Source: Chlorokybus atmophyticus
Taxonomy: Eukaryota; Streptophyta; Chlorokybophyceae; Chlorokybales; Chlorokybaceae
Reading direction: 5' to 3'
NCBI GenBank assembly: GCA_009103225.1
Contig: RHPI01002119.1
Coordinates: 139,192 to 203,191, forward strand
Length of the DNA stretch: 64,000 bases
Position 1 is the stretch's first letter; each line of letters opens with the position of its first letter. This document shows, in pieces, positions 1 through 22,100 of this stretch. Under the pieces are notes generated by a model that saw only the letters and a list, made by a program, of their open reading frames with translations, was not told where the DNA came from and searched no databases. The translations under genes were made by a program, and so were the position numbers.

Positions 1-53
<53 letters not shown>
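1..53. repeat. (GA)n microsatellite at window start
   Basis: Uninterrupted GA dinucleotide repeat that runs off the left edge of the window. A far longer GA tract lies near the right edge (63066-63688). Confidence 0.98.
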
Positions 54-55
<2 letters not shown>

Positions 56-70
56 CACCACAGCTACAAT

Positions 71-1596
71 TTACCCCCAATCAATTTCAGCATCAGCGTC
101 CGCACTGCCGTCCTCTTCGTTGTCATTGCTGAAGTCGTCAAACACGTCCTCATCGTCCAGTTCGTCTTCGTCCAGGCCCGTGTACTCATAGCTGAAGTCA
201 AGTAGACGCCTACCTGCCCCACCCTTATTCGTTATGAACTCTGGCATCCATGGCAGTTCAGCTCCAAGGCAGATGTTTGGGTCAGAGCTTATGCTTTGCT
301 TGCTTGAAGACTTGGAGGAAGAAGTGGCCTTTTCCTCTGCAGGCTGCTGCTGTATGCTCTCTGTGCGCGTCGGCACAAACACATCCAAAATGGTTGTGAG
401 AGGCTGCATGTGTGCGCCGATTGAGAGCAGAGCGCTCGGTTGCAACACGCCTTCGCCCTCCTCGGCAACATCATCTTCCTCGTCGTTGGCCTCTTCAACT
501 GAAGCAGCTTCATCCTCAGCTTCATCCACAACACTATCGTCCTCCCATTCTTCACTCATTGCAAGTGCTGCCTCCTCGTCCTCGTCTGCAATCTGCAATC
601 CAGACTGTAAGCAGCAGCTGAGTGAAGCATGCATTGCAAAGCAGGAACAAGCACAGTGTAGATTTGGCTCGTCTGCACGAATTACGTACAATTTGCATGG
701 CACTTTGCTGCTCATCTTCAGCTGCTTCTTCCTGTTGCTGCTCTTTACGCTCTGGTTCAAAAACAGCAGTGTCTACCACAGCTACCTCAGCAGCAGCAGA
801 CGCTTGCTCCCCAGCCTTTGCGCTCTCCTCCTTGACCTCCTGCTTGCCCTTCCCCGCCTTCTCCTCGTGCTGTTGCACCTGCTGGTCCTGCTGCAGCTTG
901 GTCAGCAGCTGCTGGAGCTGCTGGACCTGGTCCTCCTCCAGCTGGCGGCGGGCTTGCTGATGAGCGGAAGCAGTGGTAGCGGTGGACTCAATCACGGGCA
1001 GCAGCATCAAGGCGGCATTGCGCTGCGTCTGCGAGATCAACACCCTCGCTCTCTTGGTGAACATGTCCCTGCACATCAAAATCGCTCAGCTCAGTGAACA
1101 CACACGCGCGGACCAGTAAGTGTGTGTTTGCCCGTGCGCGTGCGTGCGTGCGCACACACGCATACACACAAGCACGAGGACAACAAACAATGTGTGAGGA
1201 TGGTTGCTAGCGAAACAGTAGCTGAGCGCTGATCAAGTGCCTACAGGTTGTCGCTTAAGCACCGCTGCTTGAGTAAGCCGCGAGCTGTAAGCAGCAAACC
1301 TTACTGTACCACAACTGAAGATGATGATGACGACGACGACGACGATCCTCACCAGCACGGAACGTTTCAAGCAGCAAGCTTGAAGATTGCAAGCACTCCG
1401 TAAGCTTAGCTCAAATTGCAAGCATGCTGTTCACTAAGCCAGCGTTAAGTTGCAGCACAGTGAACACCACTGCTTATGAAACCACAATTCACCAAGGTCA
1501 GGCGTACTTGTCTCTGAGTGTATGACCGGCGAGGAACGCCACAGCCACGATGAACAGCAGCAGCGCCAGCCGGCGGGGCAGCCTGGCCTGGGCCAT
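71..1596 (-). CDS. Unknown type II membrane-anchored acidic coiled-coil protein, 3 exons, 329 aa
   Basis: Three exons join in phase: 1596-1508, 1068-690 and 592-71. Exon 1 encodes MAQARLPRRLALLLF followed by a hydrophobic stretch to about residue 24, so a signal anchor or signal peptide is likely. Its last two bases (AA) join the first base of exon 2 (G) to make a Lys codon, which supports the splice. Residues about 30-155 are Gln/Glu/Lys rich and should form a coiled coil. The rest is very acidic (runs of D and E) and ends in AEIDWG. A short less-biased patch, LPWMPEFITNKGGAGRRLLD, may be the conserved part. I do not recognise the family. The start was chosen because it gives the hydrophobic N-terminus and a GT donor in phase. 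The gene is divergent from the PYROXD2-like gene. Confidence 0.6.
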
Positions 1597-1903
1597 GCTG
1601 GGCGTGTGTACACGCGTGCCCTACCACTCAGTTGACCTAGCCATTGCACAGACCATCAGGCCAGAAACGGGATCCCATCCTGCCACCAGGCCAGGCCAGG
1701 CTAGGCCACACCAGGCCAGCGCCAGTGAGTTGGTTACACAGTGCCTTCACTGTGACCGAAATATCATTAGATGGTGACGCTGTGTCGATATCGAACTTAG
1801 CTCACGTGCTACAGGCGCCTCTTGCCGCGTCAGACTGGTTGGATATTGGTTATGAAGTTGATATAGCACCTTTCGCTGCGTATGTTGGCTTTGCGGCAAA
1901 GCC
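1597..1903. promoter_or_regulatory. Divergent intergenic region with CCAGG-type short repeats
   Basis: This 307-bp spacer lies between two genes that point away from each other, so it should hold both promoters. A tandem run of CCAGGCCAGG-like words lies at about 1688-1722. No TATA box was clear. Confidence 0.4.
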
Positions 1904-4900
1904 ATGCGGCGGGCGGCGGCGGTGTCGGTGGCGTCGTCCGCCGCCGAGAGGTTGAGTAGCTTGCGGGGAGGGTTGAGCTGCCGAGGGCATCAAACGGACG
2001 TAAAATCCCATCGAAAGGCTGTGCTTACAAGCCGGTCAGTGCACAAGTTTGTCGGACGAAACTATGAGAGGCACCTTCAATGCAATGCTAGAGCACTTTA
2101 CCAGTCATGGCTGAGATCAAAACACGCAGCTGGTTGCTTGCTGTACTTCACGAAAGGTCAATCAAAACAAGCATGCACATAACACTGGTGGTTGTGTTTT
2201 TGAGCACCTTGCATGCATGCTGCTGTCCTCTCACCATGCAAGAGTCACAGTATTGTACTCAAAACGGACTGGCGAGGTGTGGTGTGCGCGCGAAGCATGC
2301 AGTTAACATTCACTCAATCTGGTTGCGTTGTATTGTCCAGTCACCTGGAGTCCAGGTGCGCAATCGCCATCACCATGTTCGTATGCAGGCGTCTGCTTGA
2401 AGCCTGTTGAAATGGTAGTTGCTTGCAATTCGCCATATAAAACTGTGGATGCTTGACACACCTCAATGCGTAGGAGCTATCACACAACTACTACTCACTG
2501 CCACAGCCTGATCAACCTTGTTGTCTCATGCAGAGAATGGGATGCTGTGGTGATCGGTGGCGGCCACAACGGGCTCGTGGCCGCCGCGTACTTGGCACGT
2601 GCCGGGCGCTCGGTGGCCGTGCTGGAGAGGCGCCATGTGCTGGGCGGAGCAGCCGTAACCGAAGAGTTGCTTCCGGGGTTCAAGTACTCACGCTGCTCGT
2701 ATTTGCAGAGCCTCCTTCGCCCGTCCATCATCAGGTTTGGCCCTGCATGTGTACGTGCGCGTGCGCGTGGGTGCGCCTGCGTCAATCCATGCGTGCATGT
2801 GTGTGTGAGTGCGGGCGTGCGGGCGTTTACTCAAAATGCACAGATTGGTCTTAGTAAATATAGAAGTGAAGCCAAAGCGGGTGAGTTGCACACAACCATC
2901 ACTACCAACAGTCCTCCTTGCAGGGATCTCAATCTCAAAGAGCACGGTCTGCGTCTGCTCCCGCGCAACCCATCCTCTTTCACCCCGTTGCTTGACGGCC
3001 GATCGCTGCTGATGGGGCCCGATCCACAGCTCAACTACGACGAAATCGCCAAATTCTCCGCAGCTGATGCTCAGAACTTCCCTAAGTATGAGTGGTTATT
3101 GCCTTTGAAATTCATCAGAGTCAAAGGCTCAATGCATGCTTGATGTTGTTCGCATGTCAAAGCGGGCACGCATATGCATGATAGTCTTGAGAACAACAAC
3201 TTATCGCAGGTATGAAGCACAGCTGGAGCGCATAGTGGCTTGCTTGGAGCCGCTGCTTGATCAGTTGCCGCCAGACCCATCGCCTCGCGCTAAGGCCAGC
3301 ACGCTTCGAATGCGGTTGCAAGAGGCTGTTGATCGTGCTATGACGGTGTCCGGGCTTGTGAGGCGTGCTGCCGCTCTCCATGACGGTGATTTGACGTATG
3401 TGTACTCGTCGCTTGCATGTCTCACATATGTTGTGTTAAATGTGTAACTCTGTTGACAGTGCTATGGTGCAGCTGCTACTCTCACCAGCAGCGCGCGTGC
3501 TCGACAAGTGGTTTGAGGTGAACTTGGTGGTTCTCTCATGTAATCATCCTCGTTCAACCCACATCGGTTCTCGCAGTCGGATGTCTTGAAGGCAACATTG
3601 GCAACAGACGCAGTCATTGGTGCCATGGTGCGTGCGATGTTGATGGTGCACACGCACACAACTTGCATATTACACACGAATATATGCTCGCATACACGCA
3701 AGTAAGCATGCAACTGATGGTGCACATGCATGCACATGTGCACGTGCGCACATACGGACAGCCTCCGCATAACAACACACCTTTCCTTTGCGCGACTACA
3801 GCTGCACTACAACACACACAGTCAGTCTCTCTTGCAGGTCAGTCCCAACACGCCAGGAAGCGGTTACGTGCTGCTACACCACGTGATGGGGGAGACCAAC
3901 GGCCATCGAGGAGTCTGGTCGTATGTCAGTCTTCCCTTTCATGCACCGCTTAATCTCAAGAATTATGACTGAAATAAAGCCTGCTTATTTGCAATGCTGT
4001 GACACATATCATGTCATGTCCCTGCCAGATATGTTGAAGGCGGCATGGGTGCTGTATCAGACAGCATTGCAACATCAGCCTCAGCAGCAGGCGCTACTTT
4101 GGTCACCAATGCTGAGGTAATCAATAAAAAGAAGTCAGTTTTATTGTAAGCAAAGCAGCAAGCATCAAACAGTCAGTTCATGCAACCATGCGTGAGAGTG
4201 GTTGTGGCATGTAACAGGTTGCTCAAGTCCTTGTCAACAATGAGGAGTCTCCAGCAGCTGTTGGTGTGAGTTATCACTGCCACGCAATCACCTGTGATGA
4301 GTGGACTCCTTTGGCGCCACGGTCTTTGTTACAACATTACAGGTGGTGTTGATGGATGGAACACAAGTGCGCGCAAAGCAGGTGCTGAGCAATGCAACTC
4401 CCTTTGTCACTTTCCAGGTGAAGACAACTTATACAAACACCTTTTGGCTTGCAATGAGAGATTATCTGTACAATTGACGCATGGCTCTGCTTGTCTCTGT
4501 ACAGAAGCTGGTGCCTGAACACGTGTTGCCACATGAGTTCCTGCGCGAGATACGTGCCATTGATTACAGCTCAGTAAGTTAGTTGTTGTCTCAACATCTA
4601 CCATCCATTTGTTGCTGATTGTTCCATGCTAATGCCATGCATTTTGTCTTTCAGGCCACCACAAAGATAAATGTGGCTGTGGACAGGCTGCCAAACTTCA
4701 CAGCCACCCCGACTGTCGGAAATCTCCCCGGGCTGCAGCATCGTGGCACCGTTCACTTATCGGCTGAAAGGCATGTTGTGGTACAGCGTTGACACGTACT
4801 GCGTGTTGTGATCCACAAATGTTGTAACGTGCGCAGCATCTCCGACATTGTCACTGCACACGAGCAAGCTGCAGCAGGCCATGTGTCAATCAGGCCACTG

Positions 4901-5730
4901 ATTGAGCTCACCATTCCATCCTCACTGGACACAACTATAGCTCCACCAGGCATGTATCACCCTGTAAACGTGGAAGGTTGGTCAGTTTGGTCAATAACTA
5001 ATTGAAAATACACTGCAGGCCAGCACGTAATCAACATGTTTGTGCAATACACGCCTTACAACCTGGCGAGCGGTTCATGGCAGGACCCTGCAAAGAAGGT
5101 ATTTTCTTCAGTCTAGTATCACATGTGCTTGTCATGCTCATCATCAACAAACCAGAAAACTGCATTTAAACACACCTGCTGATTTGATCTGTGCTGTGAT
5201 AAGGGTGAGTTGGCGGACAGGTGCTTTGATATAGTTGACGAGTATGCGCCCGGCTTCAGCTCCTCAGTTCTACACCGTGACGTGTTGACGCCTTTGGACC
5301 TGGAGCTAGAATTCAGTCTGACAGGCATGCGTGGGCATGTGTAACACACATCATTTCGTTATTTGCCGCGTGACCAACTGAACTGTTGCTATCGCACTGA
5401 TGCTTAGTATATAGTTACACATGTGTCAGCTGCTGCATGTGCAACACAGGTGGCAACATCTTTCATGGGGCAATGGGCCTGGATGCTGTCCTTTTCATGC
5501 GACCAGTTGCGGGATGGTAAGGTCAATACTTGTCAATCTGATGAACCAGTTCGGTGTGTTCACTTACAACTTCTATTCTGATGACATTCACAACCAGGTC
5601 AAATTATCGGACCCCTGTGCGAGGGCTTTACTTGTGCGGAGCTGGAGCGCATCCGGGGGGTGGCGTGATGGGTGCACCTGGCCGCAATGCGGCTATGGTG
5701 GCCTTGAAAGATACACTCTCTCTACGCTGA
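1904..5730 (+). CDS. PYROXD2: PYROXD2-like FAD-dependent oxidoreductase, 17 exons, 565 aa
   Basis: Homolog of pyridine nucleotide-disulfide oxidoreductase domain protein 2, a mitochondrial phytoene-desaturase-like FAD protein whose substrate is not settled. Exon 1 (1904-1950) encodes an Arg/Ala/Ser-rich N-terminus that fits mitochondrial import. Exon 2 (2534-2734) carries the dinucleotide-binding motif [20 protein letters not shown] and then a Glu in VLERR. The C-terminus has [12 protein letters not shown] (5447-5500 area) and [16 protein letters not shown], both typical of the family. Exons: 1904-1950, 2534-2734, 2924-3085, 3210-3395, 3460-3517, 3577-3627, 3838-3920, 4029-4116, 4218-4265, 4343-4417, 4505-4573, 4655-4770, 4837-4949, 5019-5098, 5204-5324, 5450-5516, 5598-5730. 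All phases agree and the total is 566 codons with TGA. Length is close to the human protein (about 580 aa). Three introns appear to start with GC rather than GT. Confidence 0.93.
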
Positions 5731-6298
5731 AGCTGTGAAATCGTTGCATTTCGCGGCATTTGGGAGCTTCATTGCCGCCCGACACCGGCACGCAAGCTTA
5801 TGCTGGGTCACAGATACAAACAGAATTAGTGATCAGCTTGACGCCAAGCGCTTCAAGGCTATAGCTCTCTCTTTTGCATGCTTGTACCAGTGTACTTTGA
5901 ATGAGGATTGGTGCTGTGTGTGCTCTTCTAACGCATATTTGCAACGTGCAGTTGCACGAGAGGACAATAAAGTGTGTGGCGGAAAGGGGCATGCGTGCAT
6001 ATGCAATTACAATGGCAATGCATGTGTGCGTGGACAATGCATGCGCACCACACAATGATTGGCCTGATGGCGATAGCAAGGAGTGGTAGTATGCAGTGAG
6101 GCAGCGAGTAGTGCGTGCCCTGGCAGGTCCACCAGCCATCCGCCGAGAGAAAGCGTGGCCGCCAGTCCATGAACACCACTTATAACTTGTAACCTTTGAG
6201 TTTAGTTTCAGTAAGCAGTCAGAAGGTGCAAGAGCTTGGGTTCCTTTCGGCGGCGACAGCTGGGTGGTGGTTTGGCCGGCGGGCATTGCGAGGGGGGA

Positions 6299-6488
<190 letters not shown>

Positions 6489-7466
6489 GTGGTTGCCGAG
6501 TCGTTGCAAGCATGATGGTGGTGCGGTGTGCGGGGTTTGTATAACCCCTAGATCACCGACAACATCATACATAAGTTTGCGCCGTAGCTCCACTGTCGTC
6601 AACGTCACCCGCTCTTCTACCACCAACCAGCAGGTGTGTAGGGTGCTTGATGCTGCTGCTGCTTGCTCTTTTGCTTCCCCTGGTGCTGCAAGTGCTCATT
6701 CAGCTTGCTGGCTTGCTGTCATGGCTGCTTGCAGTCGTTGTGCTGTGAGCGCTACTTAGTCAGCTGCTTGCTGCTAGTCTTGTGCTCGTTTGGGTTGCTG
6801 TCGTCATTGTGCTGGGAGCATTATGCAACGGCCTCGGTGTCGTGACCAATGACTCATTGGCCATGACTCATCGACATGTCATCAGCCTTGTCTCTGCCGT
6901 GAGAGTATTTATCTTTACCCAATGTGATTAGTGGATTGCGCAATGGCGCCTATGCCCAATCACAGTCATCAACGTCTTCTGCCGGTTATTCACTAGAACA
7001 GCAACTGTTCTGCGCATGACTGAACAGCATGGCTGATGCCAAGCGAGAAGGGCAAACAAGACTGACAAGCACACTCTCTTCCTCACCCGCGCGCCTGCAC
7101 GCATACACCCGCACGCGCCTGCATGCACATATCATAACCACTATCATCATTACCATCAACACACGTCCATATACTAGCTGCCCATGCCTATTACAATGCC
7201 GCCTATACACCAAACTACCACACAATCACCACATATACGCGCACACTTCAGCTGCCACACGAGCACTGTGTGGTTGAGCCTTATGCCTGATGCTTTCTGC
7301 ACTGACATGGTCAGAATCTCATCCGGTGCTGGTGCGAACAAGCTTTGATTTGGAGTACATCAGGCAACGGAGTTCATGGGTAACTCCAACGTAGCCTTAT
7401 GCAGCGAAAATTAACTTCCGAAGTGACTCCATCTGATGCGCATGGATCACAATCCACATGCAGGCT

Positions 7467-7681
7467 CTCGGCATCTAGTAATGGAGGTGGCCAGCTTTTC
7501 AGCAGCTTGCACACTACCATTCCATCTCAGCCACGTCTGTGGTGGCTATCAGCATGACGCAAGTATCTCATGATTACAAGGGTCATGTGCAACATGTGAC
7601 ACTGCACATGACACAATATAGGAGTAAAGTGGACACCTGCACTACTTGCGGCCATGTCAATCATGTGACTGATTCAAGTAA
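7467..7681. repeat. 215-bp duplicated block, copy A
   Basis: By eye identical to 13496-13710. It starts CTCGGCATCTAGTAATGG and ends at GATTCAAGTAA. Here it sits in unbroken intergenic sequence, so this copy is probably the genuine one. Confidence 0.9.
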
Positions 7682-7888
7682 GCAACCAACCAGCCAACTA
7701 TGCAATCTCAACAATACACAAAATTGCTACTGTTTAACTGCTTGCAGAGACTCTCAGCGCCAGGGTATATCACCTAGACTAATCGATGGAACAGCGGCAC
7801 TAACAAAAAAGCCTCCACACTAGCACTACTTATGCATATAGATATACAACCATAACTATACAGGATGTACGATGACCATAGCTCGCTA

Positions 7889-16440
<8,552 letters not shown>

Positions 16441-17423
16441 GCCATCGCCTCCACCACTGCCACCAGCACCGCCGCCACCGCCACTACACTGCTACCAGTT
16501 CCGCCCAGCCACCTGCTTTGAACTAAGCACAACAAACCCTAATGCAACTGCCGGCCGTAACACCTTAACGTATTAACAGACCGATCGCACCGCAGGCCGA
16601 AACAGGTGCCTTAAAGGCGGTCAGGGAAAAAACTCCGGTCTATTGCGTGCGTCGCAGGAGCATTAACGCACTCGGCTCCACACAGCCGCAATCACTGTTG
16701 CCTAAATGGTACGTGCGATTGGAAAAAATCCTAGCCGCCCAAATTTAAATTGAACCGGAAACTGGCAAAACGGCTTGCCAACGGAAGTTGTCACACTTGT
16801 GTGCTGCACTGGGGACTAACCCCAGTCGATCTAGATTTGAATTGAATCGGAGTGACAGAGACTAACGACCGAGACTAAAACTTCCCTTCCGACACCCGCC
16901 GTTGGCTTCCGTCTCCCACGTCAGCACATCAGCGCCAGCTCAGCGCCAATCGACGAGCGGCGTTCAGCTCGCGCAGTCCTGGACTCGTTCTTATTCTGCT
17001 CGGGTCGGAGCGTGGTCCTAGTGACGACCCGGCACATAAGGGCAGTTGGGTACGCGCGAGTCACCACCTCTAGCATGACTGTCAGCGCAGCTGTCCCTAT
17101 AATGGCCGAGCTGAACAAGTCCCGCCTTTGTTTAGGTGACAGTTTCATGAGGCGACGTCATATGCTTGAAGGATTGGCTTTGCTGCAGGAACAATCCTTG
17201 CATTGCACTGTGTGTGCGTCTGCCGTGTTGCTCAGGCTGTATTTGGGACCTGCCTGGAGAAATTGCTGGTGTTGTGGCCAGCACGGACGGCGCTGGCGAC
17301 GGCGGCGACGGCGCTGCGGTGGCTGTAGTGGTGAGCACCATTAACGAGGGCAGCTGGTGTGCAATTTTGCGCCACTGTCAGGTGAGAGAGAGAGGCGCAG
17401 GAAGGCAAAGGACGTTCAGCGCA
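16441..17423. promoter_or_regulatory. Divergent intergenic region between KAC and GLY1-like genes
   Basis: About 1 kb between two genes pointing away from each other, so it should hold both promoters and 5' UTRs. An open frame in phase with the GLY1-like start extends upstream to 17166, but its sequence is not transit-peptide-like. No clear TATA box seen. Confidence 0.4.
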
Positions 17424-20400
17424 ATGCCAAGCGTGGCGCTGACGGCGGCGACACTGCTGCCGCTGACGTCGCCGTCGCCAAAGCCGTCGTCGGCCAGGAG
17501 GAGAGAGTCGTGCATATCAGGGTGGCGAGGGGCAAGCAGGAGCAGCTGCAATGCTGAGGCTGATGGCGCGGCGCCCAGTACGAGCGGGGGCGGCGGCAGT
17601 GCTGCGGGGGTGAGTGTCCGACGCTCCAGCAAGGACGTCAGCTTCCACCAGCGGGGCATTGTCGCTGGCGCCGGTGGGAGTGCCACCTCGGCGGCGACGC
17701 TCATGTCTGAGGCGTCGCCTCCCACGCCTTCCAGCTCGGGTGATCAGGCGGCAGCTCAAGCAGCGGGAGAGGCACTAGAGAATCAGGTGTGATGTCGGGA
17801 TGAGCACTCTGCCACCTTTTCATTGAGTAGGCACCGGATTTCCTTACCAGCATACACTAAGCATGCTGTCAGTACGCGTGCATGGGTTGCCGATTCCTTG
17901 GCAATTCGTCAGCTTGAGCTTAGAGATCAACGATGGGCTGCTAGTTTGTGGAGCATATTGGGGTCGCAGCCGTGGGGACGCAGTCTGGCAACCAGTACGG
18001 TTTTACTTTATTTATCGAACAGAGTTGAGCGGCTGTACGCCCGAGTGGTACATCCTTGTCTTCTGTTACTGTGACATAATATACATAGTTGACAGCTACC
18101 ATTGCAAGTCATTCTGTGTATACCAGATTTAATGAGGAGTCAGTGCACATGCTTATGGCACTTGACCAGTACTTATACTGGTTGTTGCTGCGTGCAATGC
18201 AAAGGCACAAGGCAAGCTGCCCAGTGCTCACTTCTTATGGCGGTCGGTGTGGAGGCTGTTCTGCAAATGGGCACATTGCGTGTGGACGGAAATCATTGTT
18301 GCATTAGGGTTGGTGCCAAGATACCAGCTGCACGCCGGCTGCCCTGGCATGCTTCTGGGTTGTGTTGATGTTTGCACATTGAAGTTGACTTGGCATTCTT
18401 GACAAAGCATGCTGTGACATAGAAGCACTGCTTTTCCAGCCGGTGACAACTGCACACTCAACATTTTCACTGTTGCATGGGACCTTGGTTACACGAGCAA
18501 CATCCCAAGCATGCTCGGTCATGCAGGTTGTGGTTGAGGGGTTTCGACCTGATGGCGTTGCAAAATGGGCGGATGTCAAGGGTGGGGCAGCCCCAGCAGA
18601 GGAGCAGGGCGAGAATGTGCGGACAGCCTGGGAGGCACTGTTGAGATGGTCTCATACATGGCAAAACAGGTCACCACCCGACCACGCTTTGAACACCACT
18701 CACAAGGTACGGGAGATATGCAGCATGGGGAGGGAGCGCGCATTTAGCATGCTTATATTGCCTCATCATCATTGTTGAGAGTGGGCTGGTATGGGCACTT
18801 TGAATGTAGCTGGTTTGTGGAGCAGGTAGCAGATGTGCCAAAGCATGCGTATCGCGCAGGTAGTTGTGTTTGGGGGAGGGTCATTTGGCACAGCGATGGC
18901 AGTGATGTTGGCGCGCAACAAGGACACAATGGATGTTGTTATACTGTTAAGGGACGAGAAGCTTTGCGAGGACATCAATAAGTTGCACCGCAACACGTAT
19001 GTGACAGACTGTCGTGTGTGCATCACATAACCAGACACATTTATAACGATCAATGATGAACATCTTCTCTCAGACGATACTTGCGTGATCATGAACTGCC
19101 ATCCAATGTCCGCGCAACCACTGATCCTGTCGAAGCTTTGAAAGACGCGCAGTTTGCAATACACGCAGTCCCTGCCCAGGTATGCGGTCTTATTAACAAT
19201 TTTCAGGACTTGTGATGGTGACATTGTTGTTCAATGAGGTTGTAGTATTACCACTCCACTCACCTGCCCTGCATTTGGCATGGAGGCAGCAGTGTGGAGC
19301 TACTCGACAACTTGTTGGCATTGCACCCTGCATTTTGCCAACTATGTGTTGCTTGCATACAGGCTACCAAGTCGTTCTTGACAAGCATCGCGCACCACGT
19401 GCCTCCAACGCTACCCATTCTATCCGTGAGCAAAGGGTTGGAGGCGTCAACAGGAATGATGATGTCTCAGATCATCCCAGCTGCATTGAAACGACCCCGC
19501 CAGCCGCTTGCAGTGTTATCTGGTCCCACCTTCTCGTCTGAGATGATGGCACAAATGCCAACAGGTACGCTCTCAAGACAACGTCCACCTGCACAAACAA
19601 GCTGACCGTTTAACAACTTGCTATTCGGGCACAGCTATTGTGGCAGCATCAAAAGATGCGGAGCTTTCTCGCCGCGTGCAGCAGCTGTTCGCATCACAGT
19701 ATTTGCGCGTTAACACATCAAGGTATGCACATACATACAGTCACTGTACATGCAAACAGGGCTGCTGGCCTCTGTCACACAGACTCACACCTGGTCATGT
19801 GCGCAGTGATGTGGTGGGCGTTGAGATGGCCGGCGCATTGAAGAATGTGCTGGCTATCGCATCGGGCATTGTTGCCGGCATGGACCTCGGCAACAATGCA
19901 CAAGCCGCGCTGGTTGCACAAGGCTGCTCTGAGATCAGATGGCTTGCCGAGAAGGTGCGTGTTGATGTCACATACAATGTGTACATAGGTTGATGTGGAA
20001 TGTCTTGGCATGTTCAGCATTTATCACAACAGTTGGCTCTTGTTGCTTCGCAGATGGGAGCAAAACCTGCCACTCTGGCGGGTGTTTCTGGTGTTGGCGA
20101 CATCATGCTTACGTGCTTCGTGAACCTCTCACGCAACCGCTCAGTGGGTATGCGCTTGGGTGCAGGAGAAGCACTGGAAGACATCCTGAAGACAAGCACA
20201 CAAGTGAGTGTCCATGCAGGATGACGTGCATGCAACAGCACTTGTGACGTTGGGTTTACGCCTCATTGACCGGCGATCTTTGCAGGTGGCTGAGGGCGTT
20301 GCGACAGCAGGCGCTGTCATCGCCTTGGCTCGCAAGTACCGCGTGTCGCTTCCTGTGCTCACAGCGGTGGCTCGCATTGTAGATGGACAGCTCACACCGC

Positions 20401-20571
20401 GCCAGGCCATGCATGAGCTGATGAACCTGCCCCAGGTGAGTAGTAGAACGGTGCTCTTCCTTGGCTTTGTGCAGCTGCATATGCCAGCTGGTGACTAGCA
20501 TTCCAAGTGAGTTGCATGGACATGCACGGCATCAGCATGTTGTGATTTGGCTGCAGGTGGAAGAGAGGTGA
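17424..20571 (+). CDS. GLY1: Plastid NAD-dependent glycerol-3-phosphate dehydrogenase (GLY1/SFD1 type), 10 exons, 512 aa
   Basis: Reduces dihydroxyacetone phosphate to glycerol-3-phosphate, the backbone for plastid glycerolipids. The first exon (17424-17786) is Ser/Ala/Arg rich and reads as a transit peptide. The next one has [14 protein letters not shown], a plant GLY1/SFD1 hallmark just before the NAD-binding motif [14 protein letters not shown]. Later motifs: [40 protein letters not shown] with the catalytic Lys, [17 protein letters not shown] and [21 protein letters not shown]. Exons: 17424-17786, 18527-18706, 18860-18996, 19074-19179, 19363-19564, 19635-19722, 19807-19954, 20054-20203, 20286-20435, 20557-20571. 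Phases agree throughout. The last exon codes only VEER and TGA, which fits the plant ending NLPQ(V/I)EE. Confidence 0.95.
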
Positions 20572-22100
20572 AGGTGCTGATCGCCTTTGCTGATTGCATT
20601 TGGCCCAGCACAAGGCTGGTGTGCACGTTCGGTTCGCGCTGGCTCGCAAGCAGCCCGCCACAGCGTTGGATGCAATTCAGGGCATGCAGCCAGGCTACTC
20701 GTGTTGCGTGCGGAGGCGGCATGTGTGTTGGCATTGGCAAATGGCACAGATGGGCACTAGCTTGCTTAGGTGACACGCAGAAGTAACGCTTGCACTGTAC
20801 AGTGCACCAAGTTGTGGTAATCAATAAGTTGTCAGAAAGGGGGTTGGATGTCATCAATGTGCCATTGTGGTATCCGTGCTGACACAAGTCATTAATGTTG
20901 CACTATGTCAAAGCTGGAAGCGTGGAGGAAGCTGTCATTTGTGGAAATGGCAGTTAGTTATCCATGGCAGAGATGTGTGTCTATCTATTGATAGTGCCAG
21001 GATGCATGTTACACCAGTAGTTTCAACTCCATCCGCCATTCAAAGCACCATGCTGGCATGCTGAACATTTACAGCAACTGATATTGATGCGATGAGATCA
21101 GCAAGCACAGCTTATGTGGGCAGGTGATGACATTGGTGTGCACGTGCATGCATGTCTAATGGGGAAGGCTAGTTGGTGTAGAGTAGCGAAGCCCGGTGGT
21201 AACACGGTGATGTATACAAGTGTTGAGTGAAATGCTTGAGTGATGTGCATATTGCATGCATGTGCACAACAGCACGTCATATATATCCTGTACAACAACA
21301 GCCTGGCATGACACGCCTGGTGACAGTGCAAGCAATCAAGATACCTTAACAATAAAGGTAGTCAGGTGAGAGTGCATGCAGTCAAGCTATATCAAGACAC
21401 TGTAGTGACTGTACTGACACTCAAGTACAGTACCATTATACATCCAAAGAGTGGCATTACAAAAAGTGCGCTGGGGGCAAAGCTCTCAGGCTGCCCTACT
21501 GCACCACACCATGACACCTTGCATGCTTCCAATCTAGCATGCTATCGCTTGTACACATGCCTGATATAACAGATAGAACGCGCCTGCAATTACCACCGCA
21601 TGAAGCAAAGGCATGATTGTTTATCATACAACCCATTGCGAAATGCATGCAGATCATGTTATACGTGCACAAACGAGCAGCATAGCAGCTTCTACCCTCT
21701 GCCAAATACTCACAACGGCAACAGCTGCCCGATCATTATGCTTGCAAAGATCATGCAGTACAGCCTTGCCAGAAAGCCAGTTTTAACAAAAATATTACAT
21801 ACACGCACACTGACTGCCATGATTTGAACAGAAGTACTGTCTTGCAACGGTGACACAGTGTAAGTACACTGCACGTCTGTATAGTTGTCAGCAAGTTGGC
21901 TGCTACTTATTACATATTGTTGACATATTACTGTATTGGTAACTTATTGAATATTATATACAGGCTGCCAGCATGATGTACATGACCCAATTGTAGTTGA
22001 CTGAGTTTCTGGGCTGATGGGTGGTGTCAAAAACACCATTAGTTGTGAAGGGCAGCTCCAAGAGTCGTTGCAGCAGCGCAGTCAGCTACGAACAGCAGAT
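20572..22100. other. Intergenic region between convergent 3' ends, no gene seen
   Basis: Holds the 3' UTRs of the GLY1-like and H2A genes. Rich in GCATGC-type words. No conserved protein frame or RNA gene recognised. Confidence 0.55.

Noticed and set aside
234-1097. Plus-strand Ser/Leu-rich frame antisense to the first gene
   Set aside because: It is the complement of the acidic, Gln-rich coding exons of the minus-strand gene, whose exon phases agree.
5735-6286. Frames downstream of the PYROXD2-like gene on both strands
   Set aside because: Short overlapping frames with no family resemblance; probably 3' UTR and spacer.
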